NCBI GenBank assembly: GCA_005239165.1 | Contig: RAPG01000005.1 | Coordinates: forward strand, 186,001 to 250,000 | DNA: 64,000 bases | Origin: Allopusillimonas ginsengisoli | Lineage (GTDB): Bacteria; Pseudomonadota; Gammaproteobacteria; Burkholderiales; Burkholderiaceae_B | Direction: 5' to 3' | Part shown: positions 30,157 to 39,069 of the stretch, piece after piece | Position numbering within the stretch: position 1 is the first letter of the stretch | How the letters are laid out: the number at the start of each line of letters is the position of its first letter | Translations under genes and position numbers: made by a program | The notes under the pieces: generated by a model | What the model was told of the DNA's origin: nothing | Seen by the model: the letters and a program-made list of their open reading frames with translations, nothing else | The model's database searches: none

Positions 30157-30935
30157 TGGCCGAAGCGATTTTGCAGGGGCGTCATGCGATTGTCACGGGT
30201 GGCTCGCGCGGTATAGGGCTGGCCATCGCCCAGGCTCTGCTGGATATGGGAGCACGGGTCAGCATTATGGGGCGCGATGCGGCGGCACTGGATGTCGCTG
30301 TTGCTGCATTGCAAAAGCATGGTGACGTGGCGGGCATGGCGGTTGATGTTGCCCAGCGGGCATCGGTGCAGCAGGCATTTTCTGAGGCCCGGGTGCATTT
30401 TGGCCCGGTGGACATACTGATAAACAATGCCGGGCAGGCGCTTAGCGAGCGTTTTGACCGCATGGAGGAAGCCGCGTGGCATCAGATGTTGGCCGTCAAT
30501 CTGACCGGTACCTTTCATTGCACCCAGGTGGCGTTGCCCGACATGATGGCGCGCTCATGGGGGCGGGTAGTCAACGTGGCGAGCACGGCAGGACTGAGTG
30601 GCTACCCCTACGTAAGCGCTTATTGCGCGGCCAAGCACGGCGTTGTCGGGTTGACGCGTGCGCTGGCGCAGGAAGTTGGCAGCAAGGGGGTAACGGTCAA
30701 TGCAGTCTGCCCGGGGTATACCGAGACTGACCTTGTGCGTGATGCTGTTTCCAACATCAGCAGCAAAACCGGCGTAACCCTGGACGAGGCGCGCGCCAGG
30801 CTGGCTGCGGGCAACCCACAGGGCAGGCTGGTGCAGCCTGAGGAGGTGGCGTCAGCCGTAGCGTGGCTCTGCCTGCCGGCTTCGGGCGCCATAAATGGAC
30901 AAGCCGTGCCAGTGGACGGCGGCGAACTGCCCTGA
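30156..30935 (+). CDS. SDR-family 3-hydroxyacyl-CoA dehydrogenase-like oxidoreductase
   Basis: 259 residues. Rossmann motif TGGSRGIGLAIAQALL near the N-terminus, NNAG at about 88-91, catalytic Ser in NVASTAG, and the YxxxK pair in YCAAKHG (near 152-156). The start overlaps the abmA-like stop as TAATG. In this operon it most likely oxidises a 3-hydroxyacyl-CoA formed by the hydratase, the beta-oxidation-like step after ring reduction. General SDR identity is sure; the substrate is inferred from neighbours. Confidence 0.85.
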   Translation: MAEAILQGRHAIVTGGSRGIGLAIAQALLDMGARVSIMGRDAAALDVAVAALQKHGDVAGMAVDVAQRASVQQAFSEARVHFGPVDILINNAGQALSERFDRMEEAAWHQMLAVNLTGTFHCTQVALPDMMARSWGRVVNVASTAGLSGYPYVSAYCAAKHGVVGLTRALAQEVGSKGVTVNAVCPGYTETDLVRDAVSNISSKTGVTLDEARARLAAGNPQGRLVQPEEVASAVAWLCLPASGAINGQAVPVDGGELP

Positions 30936-30968
30936 GCCGTAAGGCCAGACGATTTCAGGAGGATTTTC

Positions 30969-31817
30969 ATGCAGCAGGTTCATACCATGGCGCACCATCA
31001 GCGCCCCTTCAGAGGCTATACCGCCCGCAATTTTCTGTGGGAAACCAGCGAAGACGGAAAAGTAGCCACAATCACGCTGAACCGGCCCGAACGCAAGAAT
31101 CCGCTGACGTTTGATTCCTATGCTGAGTTGCGAGATTTATTCCGTGATCTTTGCTATGCATCAGATGTGAAAACCGTGGTCATCACAGGGGCAGGCGGCA
31201 ATTTCTGCTCGGGCGGTGATGTGCACGAAATCATTGGCCCGTTAACGCAAATGGATATGCCCGGGCTACTGGCCTTTACCCGCATGACAGGCGATTTAAT
31301 CAAAGCCATGCGCGCCTGCCCGCAGCCAATTGTTGCAGCCGTTGACGGTATATGCGCAGGGGCGGGCGCCATGATTGCGCTGGCCTCTGACATGCGTATC
31401 GGCACACCCCGCGCCAAAACAGCATTTCTGTTCACGCGCGTGGGTTTGGCCGGTGCCGACATGGGTGCCTGCACCTTATTGCCGCGCACCATAGGGCAGG
31501 GTCGTGCATCAGAGCTGTTGTTCACAGGCCGTTCGATGACTTCCGATGAGGGCTTGAGCTGGGGGTTTTTCAGCAGCCTGGCCGAATCTGACGACATGTT
31601 GCCTGCGGCGCAAAGCCTGGCGCGTCAGCTTGCCGACGGGCCGACATTTGCCCACGGCATGACCAAAAAACTTTTGCATCAGGAATGGAATATGGGGCTG
31701 GATGAAGCCATTGAGGCTGAGGCCGAGGCGCAGGCCATATGCATGCAAACCAAGGATTTCAAACGTGCTTACGAGGCGTTCGCCGCAAAGACCAAGCCGG
31801 TGTTTGAAGGCGACTGA
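30969..31817 (+). CDS. Enoyl-CoA hydratase/isomerase family protein
   Basis: 282 residues, crotonase fold. The oxyanion-hole loops are [15 protein letters not shown] near 73-87 and [19 protein letters not shown] near 120-138. [15 protein letters not shown] covers the region that carries catalytic acids in hydratases. A strong ribosome site (CAGGAGG) precedes the ATG. It probably hydrates or opens the ring-derived enoyl-CoA in the same pathway as its neighbours. Confidence 0.88.
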   Translation: MQQVHTMAHHQRPFRGYTARNFLWETSEDGKVATITLNRPERKNPLTFDSYAELRDLFRDLCYASDVKTVVITGAGGNFCSGGDVHEIIGPLTQMDMPGLLAFTRMTGDLIKAMRACPQPIVAAVDGICAGAGAMIALASDMRIGTPRAKTAFLFTRVGLAGADMGACTLLPRTIGQGRASELLFTGRSMTSDEGLSWGFFSSLAESDDMLPAAQSLARQLADGPTFAHGMTKKLLHQEWNMGLDEAIEAEAEAQAICMQTKDFKRAYEAFAAKTKPVFEGD

Positions 31818-31852
31818 GCCGCAAGCGGCGCAGCAGCAACCAGGAGGAGACC

Positions 31853-33502
31853 ATGGAAGTATCCGCTCATAAAGACAGCTTCGCACGCGACCATTTACCG
31901 CCCCGGCAAGAATGGCCGGAGCTATTGATCGAGGACAACCCCGACGTGGATTACGCGGCGCGCATCAACTGTGCGCAGATGCTGGTCGATAACCTGGTGC
32001 AGCAAGGACATGGCGATCGCATTGCCTTGCGCTGGCGCGATGGCGATGCGATGCGCACGATGACATACCAGTCGTTGATGTCGCTGACCAATCGCATCGC
32101 AGGCGTGCTTATTGACGACATGGGGCTGGTGCCGGGCAACCGTATTCTGCTTCGAGGCCCCAATAACGTGATGATGGCAGCCTCCTGGCTGGGTGCGATC
32201 AAGGCAGGGCTGATTACGGTGCCTACCATGCCGTTGCTGCGAGCGGCCGAGCTTAAAAAGGCCATAGACAAGGCAGAGGTGCAGGCGGCGCTGTGTGACA
32301 GTCGTCTGGCTGAAGAGATCGAGCATTGTCTTGACCCTGATCACCCATCGTATTGCGCCACGCTTAAGCAGGTGCGTTATTTTCATGATGACGGCCCAGA
32401 CAGCCTGGACACGCTGGCAGCCGCGCACACCGACACCTTTGTGCCATGCGATACAGCTGCTGATGATGTATGCCTGATTGCGTTTACCAGCGGCACCACG
32501 GGTAAGCCGAAAGGCTGCATGCATTTTCACCGCGATGTGCTGGCCATGTGTGACACCTTTGCCCGTTACACGCTCAGCATGAATGCAGATGAAATTGTAT
32601 GCGGTACGCCACCATTGGCATTCACCTTTGGGCTGGGCGGCTTGCTTTGTTTCCCCTTGCGTGTGGGCGCATCGACTGTGCTCGTTGAAAGGCTGACGCC
32701 TGAAAGCCTGCTGGCGACCATTCAGGATTTTGGCGTAACCATGACGTTCACCGCGCCTACGTATTACCGTCGTATGGCCGGTCTGGTCGGCTCTTACGAT
32801 CTTTCGACACTGAAAAACACTGTGTCGGCAGGAGAGGCCCTGCCCGACGCCACACGTCAGCTGTGGAAAAAGGCGACCGGCATTGAAATGATAGATGGCA
32901 TTGGCGGCACCGAAATGATTCATGTCTATGTCTCCAGCCCGCCTTCTGAAGTGCGGCGTGGGGCCATAGGTAAAGTCGTGCCGGGTTATATCGCTCAGGT
33001 CGTGGACGAAGACTTCATGCCGCTGCCTTATGGCGAGGTCGGCAGGCTGGCAGTGAAGGGCCCCACAGGTTGCCGCTATCTTGCTGACGAGCGCCAGCGT
33101 ACCTTTGTGCAGCATGGCTGGAATCTGCCCGGTGATTCATTCGCCATGGATGAAGACGGCTATTTCTATTACCAGGCCCGCAATGACGACATGATTATCA
33201 CTGCCGGCTACAACGTGGCCGGCCCCGAAGTCGAAAATGTGCTTCTGAGTCACGAGGCCGTAGCCGAATGCGGGGTTGTGGCCAGGCCGGATGACGAACG
33301 GGGCAATGTGGTCAAGGCGTTTGTGGTGCTTAAGCAAGGCCATGAAGCAGGGCCAGACATGGTCAAGCGTTTGCAGGATTTCGTCAAGACTGCCATTGCG
33401 CCCTACAAGTATCCCCGCGAAATTGAATTTGTCGACAGTCTGCCGCGTACCGAAACCGGCAAGCTGCAACGCTTTGTATTAAGGCAGAAAGCAAGTGAAT
33501 AA
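31853..33502 (+). CDS. Aryl-CoA ligase (2-aminobenzoate-/benzoate-CoA ligase family)
   Basis: 549-residue AMP-binding adenylating enzyme. P-loop FTSGTTGKPKGCMHFHRDVL lies around residues 210-230; MIDGIGGTEMIHVYVS and the C-terminal RTETGKLQRFVLR (catalytic Lys) follow. The N-terminal DHLPPRQEWPELL resembles the 2-aminobenzoate-CoA ligase branch. It forms the aryl-CoA that feeds the monooxygenase/reductase, using ATP and CoA. AGGAGGAG directly upstream is a strong ribosome site. Acid specificity (2-aminobenzoate, salicylate or benzoate) cannot be settled by reading. Confidence 0.87.
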   Translation: MEVSAHKDSFARDHLPPRQEWPELLIEDNPDVDYAARINCAQMLVDNLVQQGHGDRIALRWRDGDAMRTMTYQSLMSLTNRIAGVLIDDMGLVPGNRILLRGPNNVMMAASWLGAIKAGLITVPTMPLLRAAELKKAIDKAEVQAALCDSRLAEEIEHCLDPDHPSYCATLKQVRYFHDDGPDSLDTLAAAHTDTFVPCDTAADDVCLIAFTSGTTGKPKGCMHFHRDVLAMCDTFARYTLSMNADEIVCGTPPLAFTFGLGGLLCFPLRVGASTVLVERLTPESLLATIQDFGVTMTFTAPTYYRRMAGLVGSYDLSTLKNTVSAGEALPDATRQLWKKATGIEMIDGIGGTEMIHVYVSSPPSEVRRGAIGKVVPGYIAQVVDEDFMPLPYGEVGRLAVKGPTGCRYLADERQRTFVQHGWNLPGDSFAMDEDGYFYYQARNDDMIITAGYNVAGPEVENVLLSHEAVAECGVVARPDDERGNVVKAFVVLKQGHEAGPDMVKRLQDFVKTAIAPYKYPREIEFVDSLPRTETGKLQRFVLRQKASE

Positions 33503-33512
33503 GGAAAACAGC

Positions 33513-33914
33513 ATGCAGATACTGCAACCCTCGCACTGGCGTGAACCCCGTGGCTATGCCAATGGCATCATGACTGAAATGAAGGCGGGAAGCCGGCTGC
33601 TATTTGTGGGTGGGCAGGTAGGCTGGAATGCGCAGCAAGAGTTCGAAACCGATGACTTTGCCAGCCAGGTGAGACAGACACTGGAAAATATCGTAGCCAT
33701 TCTGGCAGAGGGCGGAGCAGGACCGGAGCACATTACCCGCATGACCTGGTATGTATGCGACAAAAAAGAGTATGCCAGTGCCATGCGTGATATCGGCCAG
33801 CATTACCGCGACACCATAGGGCGGCACTTTCCAGCCATGACTGCCGTTGAAGTGGCTGACCTTATTGAAGACCGGGCCAAGGTGGAAATTGAGGTGACGG
33901 CAGTGGTGCCGTAA
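33513..33914 (+). CDS. Rid/YjgF/UK114-family protein
   Basis: 133 residues from the ATG with AAGGA upstream; the frame opens 18 bases earlier and overlaps the ligase stop. Rid folds are trimers with ligand sites at subunit interfaces, and RidA hydrolyses reactive enamines/imines. GGQVGWNAQ and the C-terminal VEVADLIEDRAKVEIEVTA are family regions. In RidA the equivalent of VEVADL is VEVARL, whose Arg binds the substrate carboxylate; here that position is Asp116. So classical 2-imino-acid deamination is unlikely. As last gene of the aryl-CoA operon it may act on a CoA-bound enamine. Confidence 0.87.
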   Translation: MQILQPSHWREPRGYANGIMTEMKAGSRLLFVGGQVGWNAQQEFETDDFASQVRQTLENIVAILAEGGAGPEHITRMTWYVCDKKEYASAMRDIGQHYRDTIGRHFPAMTAVEVADLIEDRAKVEIEVTAVVP

Positions 33915-33922
33915 TGGTTTTG

Positions 33923-33948
33923 GCCTGCCCGCAATAAGCCGGGCAGGC
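33923..33948. terminator. Bidirectional hairpin between the Rid gene and hemL
   Basis: GCCTGCCCG (33923-33931) pairs perfectly with CGGGCAGGC (33940-33948), with an 8-nt loop, between two convergent genes. There is no T-run on either side. Confidence 0.55.
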
Positions 33949-33978
33949 ATTCAAGAGTGAGCTGGGTGGGTCTTGCCT

Positions 33979-35258
33979 TTACTTTAGTGCGGCGAAGGCT
34001 TCTTCAGCGACTGCGAGCGTGGCGTCAATAATGGCGTCATCATGTGCCGCCGACACAAACCCGGCCTCGAAGGCCGAAGGCGCCAGATACACGCCGCGGT
34101 TCAGCATTTCGTGGAAGAATTGCTTGAAGTGGTCTGTGTTGCAGCGTGAAACTTCGGCAAATGTAGTGGGCACCGACTCTGAAAATACAGCCCGAACATG
34201 CCGCCGACGTAATCGGTGCTGGCGGTTACGCCCGCTTTTCTGGCGCAAGAGGCCAGGCCCTCTGCCAGCTTGCGCGTCTGCTCGGACAGACGTTCATAAA
34301 ACCCGGGCTCGGCCAGCAGGCGCAGCGTGACCAGCCCTGCCGCGACGGCAACGGGGTTGCCCGACAGCGTGCCTGCCTGGTACACCGCGCCCAGCGGAGC
34401 AATATGCTCCATGACATCGGCGCGACCGCCAAATGCACCCACAGGCATGCCGCCGCCTATGACTTTGGCCAGTGTGGTCAGATCAGGCGTAATGCCGGTA
34501 AGCCCCTGAACCCCTTGTGGCCCCGCACGGAAGCCTGTCATGACTTCGTCGAAAATAAGCAGCGCGCCATGCTGTGTACACAGCGAGCGCAAGGCTTCGA
34601 GAAAACCTGGCTGTGGTTTGATCAGATTCATGTTGCCGGCGATGGGCTCGACAATGACGCAGGCGATCTCGGCACCATGCTGTCTGAACGCGGCTTCGAC
34701 CGCTTCGTTGTCGTTGTAGTCAAGCACCAGAGTGTGCTGAATAAATTCGGCCGGCACACCTGCCGAGGTGGGGTTGCCAAAGGTCAGCATGCCCGAACCT
34801 GCCTTGACCAGCAGGCTGTCGGCATGCCCGTGATAACAGCCTTCGAACTTGATGATCTTGGAGCGACCAGTGGCGCCGCGTGCCAGCCGGATGGCCGACA
34901 TGGTGGCCTCTGTGCCTGAGCTGACCAGGCGCACTTTCTCGATGGAAGGGATGCGTGCCGCAATCGCTTCGGCAATTTCGATTTCAGCTTCGGTCGGAGC
35001 TCCGAATGACAGACCACCTACAGCGGCTTCCTGAACGGCGCGCACAACCTCAGGGTGGGCGTGCCCAAGAATTGCCGGACCCCATGATCCAACGTAATCA
35101 ATATATCGGGTACCGTCTGCGTCCCACACGTACGCACCCTCGGCGCGTTCGAGGAAACGGGGCGTACCGCCCACGGAGCGGAAGGCCCGCACGGGCGAAT
35201 TGACGCCACCAGGAATCGTCTTGCAGGCACGGTCGAATAGTTCAGAATTGCGGGACAT
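33979..35258 (-). CDS. hemL: Glutamate-1-semialdehyde 2,1-aminomutase, frameshifted as sequenced
   Basis: PLP enzyme making 5-aminolevulinate for haem in the C5 pathway. The first 360 or so residues are normal, with PLP-Lys265 in [12 protein letters not shown] and [11 protein letters not shown] at the N-terminus. The frame then breaks at the AAAA run at 34182-34185. One extra base there joins GMFGLYF to [20 protein letters not shown] and gives a 426-residue protein, exactly the usual length. Since HemL is essential in this pathway, a homopolymer sequencing error is likelier than a dead gene. Downstream of thiE on the minus strand. Confidence 0.93.
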
Positions 35259-35397
35259 GTTTCAGGACTCTATAAACAGGGATGAAAAATCAACAGGCTG
35301 TCGGGCTCATTACTGCGAAACTGGCCCAAGCCACTGCACGACAACCTGGAAACGCATTGCTCTTTATTGCGCAGCGCACACACTATAGGATACCAAG

Positions 35398-36144
35398 CTA
35401 GGCAAACAGCGAGGAGAACCGCTCGGCCGTGGCCTTGATGTCGTTACTCTCAAACAGACCGCTGATGACAGCGACGGCGTCAGCGCCCGCATGCAAAAGA
35501 GGCAGCGCATTGTCAGCAGTAATACCGCCAATGGCGACAACGGTCGGCCGCTTCCACTGCTGACCGCTTTCAGACGAAGACACAATATTGCCTGCAATGT
35601 TGCGCTGGCCTGGGACTGGTGTCTGTTCTTGACTGGATGGCTGGCCCGCTAACGTACGGTGTGCCTCGGCCAGCATGCGCCCTTGCTCTATGTCTTCAAG
35701 CGTGGCTTTTACCGCATCAGGCTTGATGGTGGACGGATACATGGCGCCGAATGCGACATAGTCTGCACCTGCCTTAAGCGCCTGGCTGGCCAGCGACGGC
35801 TGGTTGTAACAAGAACAGCCAATGATGCGATCGGCTCCCAGTGCCATACGGGCTTCGGCATACTGGCCATCATCGCGACCAATATGTGCGCCACTGGCGT
35901 CGACCAGCGCCGCCAGCCGCCAGTCGTCATTAATAATGCAGGGTATGCCCAGAACGCGGCAGTGCTCCACGACCTTGCGGGCCTGTGCGACCCGGTCCTG
36001 GTCAGCAATGGTCTTGCGCCGCCATTGCAGCGCTGCCATACCTCCAGCAGCGGCTGCACTAATGGCCTCAAGCAGCTTGTCGGTATCGTGCCACTCGGGG
36101 GTTATGCCATAAAGGCCACGAGGCAGGCGTAGTGTGGTTGTCAT
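35398..36144 (-). CDS. thiE: Thiamine-phosphate synthase with an internal insertion
   Basis: 248 residues from the ATG that overlaps the thiD stop (ATGA). ThiE joins HMP-pyrophosphate and thiazole phosphate. Family motifs seen are GLYGITP, ALQWRRK, CIINDDWRLA, GAHIGRDD, GADYVAFGAMYPSTIKPDA and VVAIGGI. About 45 residues rich in Gln and Ser (GQPSSQEQTPVPGQRN and on) are inserted before VVAIGGI, longer than in typical ThiE of about 210 residues. The frame stays open, and GGITADNALPLLHAGADAVAV after it is intact. Confidence 0.92.
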   Translation of the reverse strand: MTTTLRLPRGLYGITPEWHDTDKLLEAISAAAAGGMAALQWRRKTIADQDRVAQARKVVEHCRVLGIPCIINDDWRLAALVDASGAHIGRDDGQYAEARMALGADRIIGCSCYNQPSLASQALKAGADYVAFGAMYPSTIKPDAVKATLEDIEQGRMLAEAHRTLAGQPSSQEQTPVPGQRNIAGNIVSSSESGQQWKRPTVVAIGGITADNALPLLHAGADAVAVISGLFESNDIKATAERFSSLFA

Positions 36145-36941
36145 GAAGCGCACCGATTAATAATACGTTGGCCCATGCCGGGCTGAAACACTCGCCTGGA
36201 AAGTGGCCCTGCCAGAGCAATGGCAGCATCCACGGCCTGGACAACAGGTATGCCTCTGGCGAGTTGGGCGGTTATGGCGCAGGCCAGTGGCCCATCCGCA
36301 TCAGCCGCGCGTGCAACAGGTGCATCCCACGGCCAGTTTGAGGTTTCTTGTCGCTGGCCTTGCAATACATGGCCTTGCTGGCCGGGCCGCAGCGCTACGC
36401 CGGTGCTGAGCACCCACTCAGCGCCAAAGTCGAGCAATGCCTTGGCGGGGCTGCCGCTGCGGGCGCCTGCAAGCAGGCCTTGCGACTGCATGCGCTCAAT
36501 CAGCATGTGATCGGCGACCACAACTTTAGTTTGTGGCAGCAAGAGCTCGCAAATGGCCATGTGCACGTCTTCGGCGTCCCAGTCTTCGAGCAGCGATTCT
36601 GCAGGTGGAGCCGTAAGCTGCAGTACCAGTGGAACATGGCTATAATCGGCCGCGATCTGAGCGAGTACACTTACGGCTTCCGTGGTGTACAGCGGCCCCA
36701 CCTTAAATGCCTGTACCGACATGTCTTCGAGCATGCAGCGCGCCTGGTCGTCGATAATTTCGGGTAACAACGGTTCTATGCTTTCAATACCCGCCGTGTC
36801 GTGCACCTGTACGGCGGTCAGTACGCTGAGGGCGTGGCAGCCCAACGTAGCAAGAGTAACCGCATCAGCGGGTAGGCTACCCGACCCGCTAGGGTCGAAT
36901 GGGCCGAAAATCAAGACAAGTGGCGGGTTGGTTGCGTGCAC
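36141..36941 (-). CDS. thiD: Hydroxymethylpyrimidine/phosphomethylpyrimidine kinase (ThiD-like)
   Basis: 266 residues of the ribokinase-like fold. FGPFDPSGSGSLPADAVTLA is a diverged form of the ThiD N-terminal motif, followed by LSVLTAVQVHDT. It would phosphorylate HMP and HMP-P for thiamine synthesis. The C-terminal anion-hole region (ADADGPLACAITAQLARG) keeps the DG..AC pattern where ThiD usually has GTGC..SA, so the active site is atypical. Coupling to thiE supports the role. The 144-bp gap to rubredoxin shows no recognisable TPP riboswitch. Confidence 0.85.
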   Translation of the reverse strand: MHATNPPLVLIFGPFDPSGSGSLPADAVTLATLGCHALSVLTAVQVHDTAGIESIEPLLPEIIDDQARCMLEDMSVQAFKVGPLYTTEAVSVLAQIAADYSHVPLVLQLTAPPAESLLEDWDAEDVHMAICELLLPQTKVVVADHMLIERMQSQGLLAGARSGSPAKALLDFGAEWVLSTGVALRPGQQGHVLQGQRQETSNWPWDAPVARAADADGPLACAITAQLARGIPVVQAVDAAIALAGPLSRRVFQPGMGQRIINRCAS

Positions 36942-37085
36942 GATACCTGGGCTGCGTAGTAGTGAAAGTAACTTTGGTTAATATCTGGCTAAAGCTATTG
37001 GGTTTTACTGCTGTAGCCCCATTCTAATAGAAGCGCTCCGGGCCTGTTGTGTCCGTAGCTGTCAAATTTCAGAGAGTAACAAAAG

Positions 37086-37250
37086 ATGCGTACGTGGATG
37101 TGTTTGATCTGTGGATGGATATATGATGAAGAGTCGGGCCTGCCCGAAGAAGGCATTGCTCCGGGCACACGCTGGGAAGATGTGCCGCCCAACTGGGTCT
37201 GCCCTGAGTGCGGCGCCCGCAAAGAAGACTTTGAGCTGATCGAAGTTTAA
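37086..37250 (+). CDS. rubA: Rubredoxin
   Basis: 54 residues, encoded between 37086 and the TAA at 37248. Iron is held by Cys6, Cys9, Cys39 and Cys42 (CLICG and CPECG), with WIYDEESG and the PPNWVCP segment typical of rubredoxins. It carries single electrons in the cytoplasm, for example to alkane or haem-linked oxygenases or peroxide-detoxifying enzymes. Divergent from thiD; not obviously co-transcribed with yqgE, which starts 40 bp later. Confidence 0.95.
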   Translation: MRTWMCLICGWIYDEESGLPEEGIAPGTRWEDVPPNWVCPECGARKEDFELIEV

Positions 37251-37290
37251 TTATTGTATTTCACTGCCCATACAGGGCCCAGGAGAGTTC

Positions 37291-37884
37291 TTGACCTCTT
37301 CCCCTAAACAAACTGATACGGGTTCCACCGTAAACCTGTCGCGTCAGTTGCTGCTGGCCATGCCCGGTCAGGTATCGGGTGAACTGGCCAATTCCGTCAT
37401 TTACATATGTGAACACACCACTGATGGTGCACTGGGGCTGGTTATCAACAGGCCCACCGACATCACAGTGGGCGACCTGCTAAAGCGCATAGATCTCGAT
37501 CTCACCGAAGAAACTGGCGCGGTGCAGGCCACCCCCGTGTTTTTTGGCGGTCCGGTGCAAACTGACCGGGGCTTTGTGCTGCATGCGCCAGTGGGTGGCT
37601 ATAGCTCCAGCATTGCGCTGGGCGATATCGCACTGACAACCTCGCGCGATGTATTGCAAGACGTCGCCCTGGGCAAGGGGCCGCTTCATTTATTAATTAC
37701 GCTGGGTTATGCGGGCTGGGGTGCCGGCCAGCTTGAAAGCGAAATGTCTCAAAACGCCTGGCTGAATGTCGCCAGCACTAAGCAGATTCTGTTCGAAACG
37801 CCCGCCGAAAACCGGTATCAGGCGGCGCTCAGCCAGTTGGGGATAGACCCACTGATGCTGGCGGGCGAAGCCGGCCATGCCTGA
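37291..37884 (+). CDS. yqgE: YqgE/AlgH family protein
   Basis: 197 residues starting with TTG, chosen because AGGAGAG sits four bases upstream and the N-terminal NLSRQLLLAMPG follows correctly. GALGLVINRPTDITVGDLL and FFGGPVQTDRGFVLH are family signatures. Function is poorly defined. It overlaps ruvX by 8 bp, the standard yqgE-ruvX pair. Confidence 0.92.
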   Translation: MTSSPKQTDTGSTVNLSRQLLLAMPGQVSGELANSVIYICEHTTDGALGLVINRPTDITVGDLLKRIDLDLTEETGAVQATPVFFGGPVQTDRGFVLHAPVGGYSSSIALGDIALTTSRDVLQDVALGKGPLHLLITLGYAGWGAGQLESEMSQNAWLNVASTKQILFETPAENRYQAALSQLGIDPLMLAGEAGHA

Positions 37885-38299
37885 CCAGACTTTGCTGGCG
37901 TTTGATTATGGTCTGAAAAAGATAGGCGTGGCTATCGGCAATACGCTCACGCGTTATGCGCGTCCTCTGGAGGTGCTCACACCGCACACGCGGGTGCAGC
38001 GTTTTGAGCAAATCGAAAAGCTGCTGCAAGAGTGGACACCCGACCGCATTGTCGTGGGGCTGCCACTGACCACTGAAGGTGGCGAGCAGTATCACAGCTT
38101 GCGGTGCAGGCGTTTTGCCAATCAGCTACACGGACGTTTCGGTGTTGACGTCGTGCTGGTGGACGAACGCGGTTCCAGCCTTGAGGCTCAGGAGATCCTG
38201 GGCAACAACCAGCCCGATGACGCTATGGCGGCGGCGGTTATATTGCAACGCTACCTGGACGCCTTAGACCACTCAGCAGAACAGGAAGGTAACGGTTGA
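37877..38299 (+). CDS. ruvX: Putative pre-16S rRNA nuclease (Holliday-junction resolvase-like)
   Basis: 140-residue RNase H-fold nuclease (YqgF). Acidic residues lie in LAFDYGLKKIGVAIG, VVLVDERGSSLEAQ and PDDAMAAAVILQRYL. It is thought to trim the 5' end of 16S rRNA. Its stop overlaps the TTG start of the next gene (TTGA). Confidence 0.93.
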   Translation: MPDQTLLAFDYGLKKIGVAIGNTLTRYARPLEVLTPHTRVQRFEQIEKLLQEWTPDRIVVGLPLTTEGGEQYHSLRCRRFANQLHGRFGVDVVLVDERGSSLEAQEILGNNQPDDAMAAAVILQRYLDALDHSAEQEGNG

Positions 38300-39069
38300 G
38301 GCTGTTGCGTTTCATTCCGAGGCTGGTTCTTCTGATCCTGTGGATCATTACCGCATTGCTGTGTGTGATTGGCGTGTTTCCCCTGGCATCGCAGCGTCTG
38401 CGCGACAGCGTTACCCAGGGCTGGTCGAGAGCGCTTATGTGGCTTTGTGGTGTGCAGGTCATTATTAAGGGTGAGCCGCGCAAGAGGCCGCCTTTCATGC
38501 TGGTCGCCAATCATGTGTCCTGGGTTGATATTTTCGTGCTTAACAGCGTTTGCCCCACGTTGTTTGTCGCCAAAAATGAGGTTAGGCGCTGGCCATTGCT
38601 GGGCTGGCTGGCAGCTGGTTCAGGTACGGTTTTCATTCAGCGCGGCAGGCGCAGCGCGCTCGGCAAGGCCAGCATCCAGATCAGGGAGCGATTTGCGCGT
38701 GGCAATGTCGTAGGGCTGTTTCCCGAAGGAACTACCTCGTCTGGCTATGATGTGGGGCCGTTTCATTCAAGCCTGTTTCAGGCGGCGATTGATTCGGGTA
38801 TTGATATCCAGCCGGTTGCATTGCGTTTTTTGCACACAGGCGCACGCAGTGATTATGTATCTTTTGTGGGCGAGCAAAGCATGGTGCAGAATATCTGGCG
38901 ATTGTTAAGCACCACAGGGGTAGCTGTAGAGGCCGTGTTTTTGCCCGTCATGCCCCATGCCGACTGTTTTCAGCAGGGCCGCTCACATGCGGCAGCACAC
39001 GCACGCCAGGCCATTCGCAAAGCTGTTATAGCTCAGGCTCAGTCAACGTCTGTCACAGACAGCCTCTAA
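38296..39069 (+). CDS. 1-acyl-sn-glycerol-3-phosphate acyltransferase (PlsC family)
   Basis: 257 residues from a TTG that overlaps the ruvX stop. Two N-terminal hydrophobic segments anchor it to the inner membrane. The HX4D catalytic motif is in ANHVSWVD, and the substrate motif is LFPEGTTSSG. It should acylate lysophosphatidate or a related lipid; the OlsA-type ornithine-lipid branch is an alternative. It ends tail to tail with apaH with a 4-bp overlap. Confidence 0.88.
   Translation: MRLLRFIPRLVLLILWIITALLCVIGVFPLASQRLRDSVTQGWSRALMWLCGVQVIIKGEPRKRPPFMLVANHVSWVDIFVLNSVCPTLFVAKNEVRRWPLLGWLAAGSGTVFIQRGRRSALGKASIQIRERFARGNVVGLFPEGTTSSGYDVGPFHSSLFQAAIDSGIDIQPVALRFLHTGARSDYVSFVGEQSMVQNIWRLLSTTGVAVEAVFLPVMPHADCFQQGRSHAAAHARQAIRKAVIAQAQSTSVTDSL

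Noticed and set aside
36942-37085. TPP riboswitch upstream of thiD
   Set aside because: No THI-box-like conserved segments were recognisable in the 144-bp gap.
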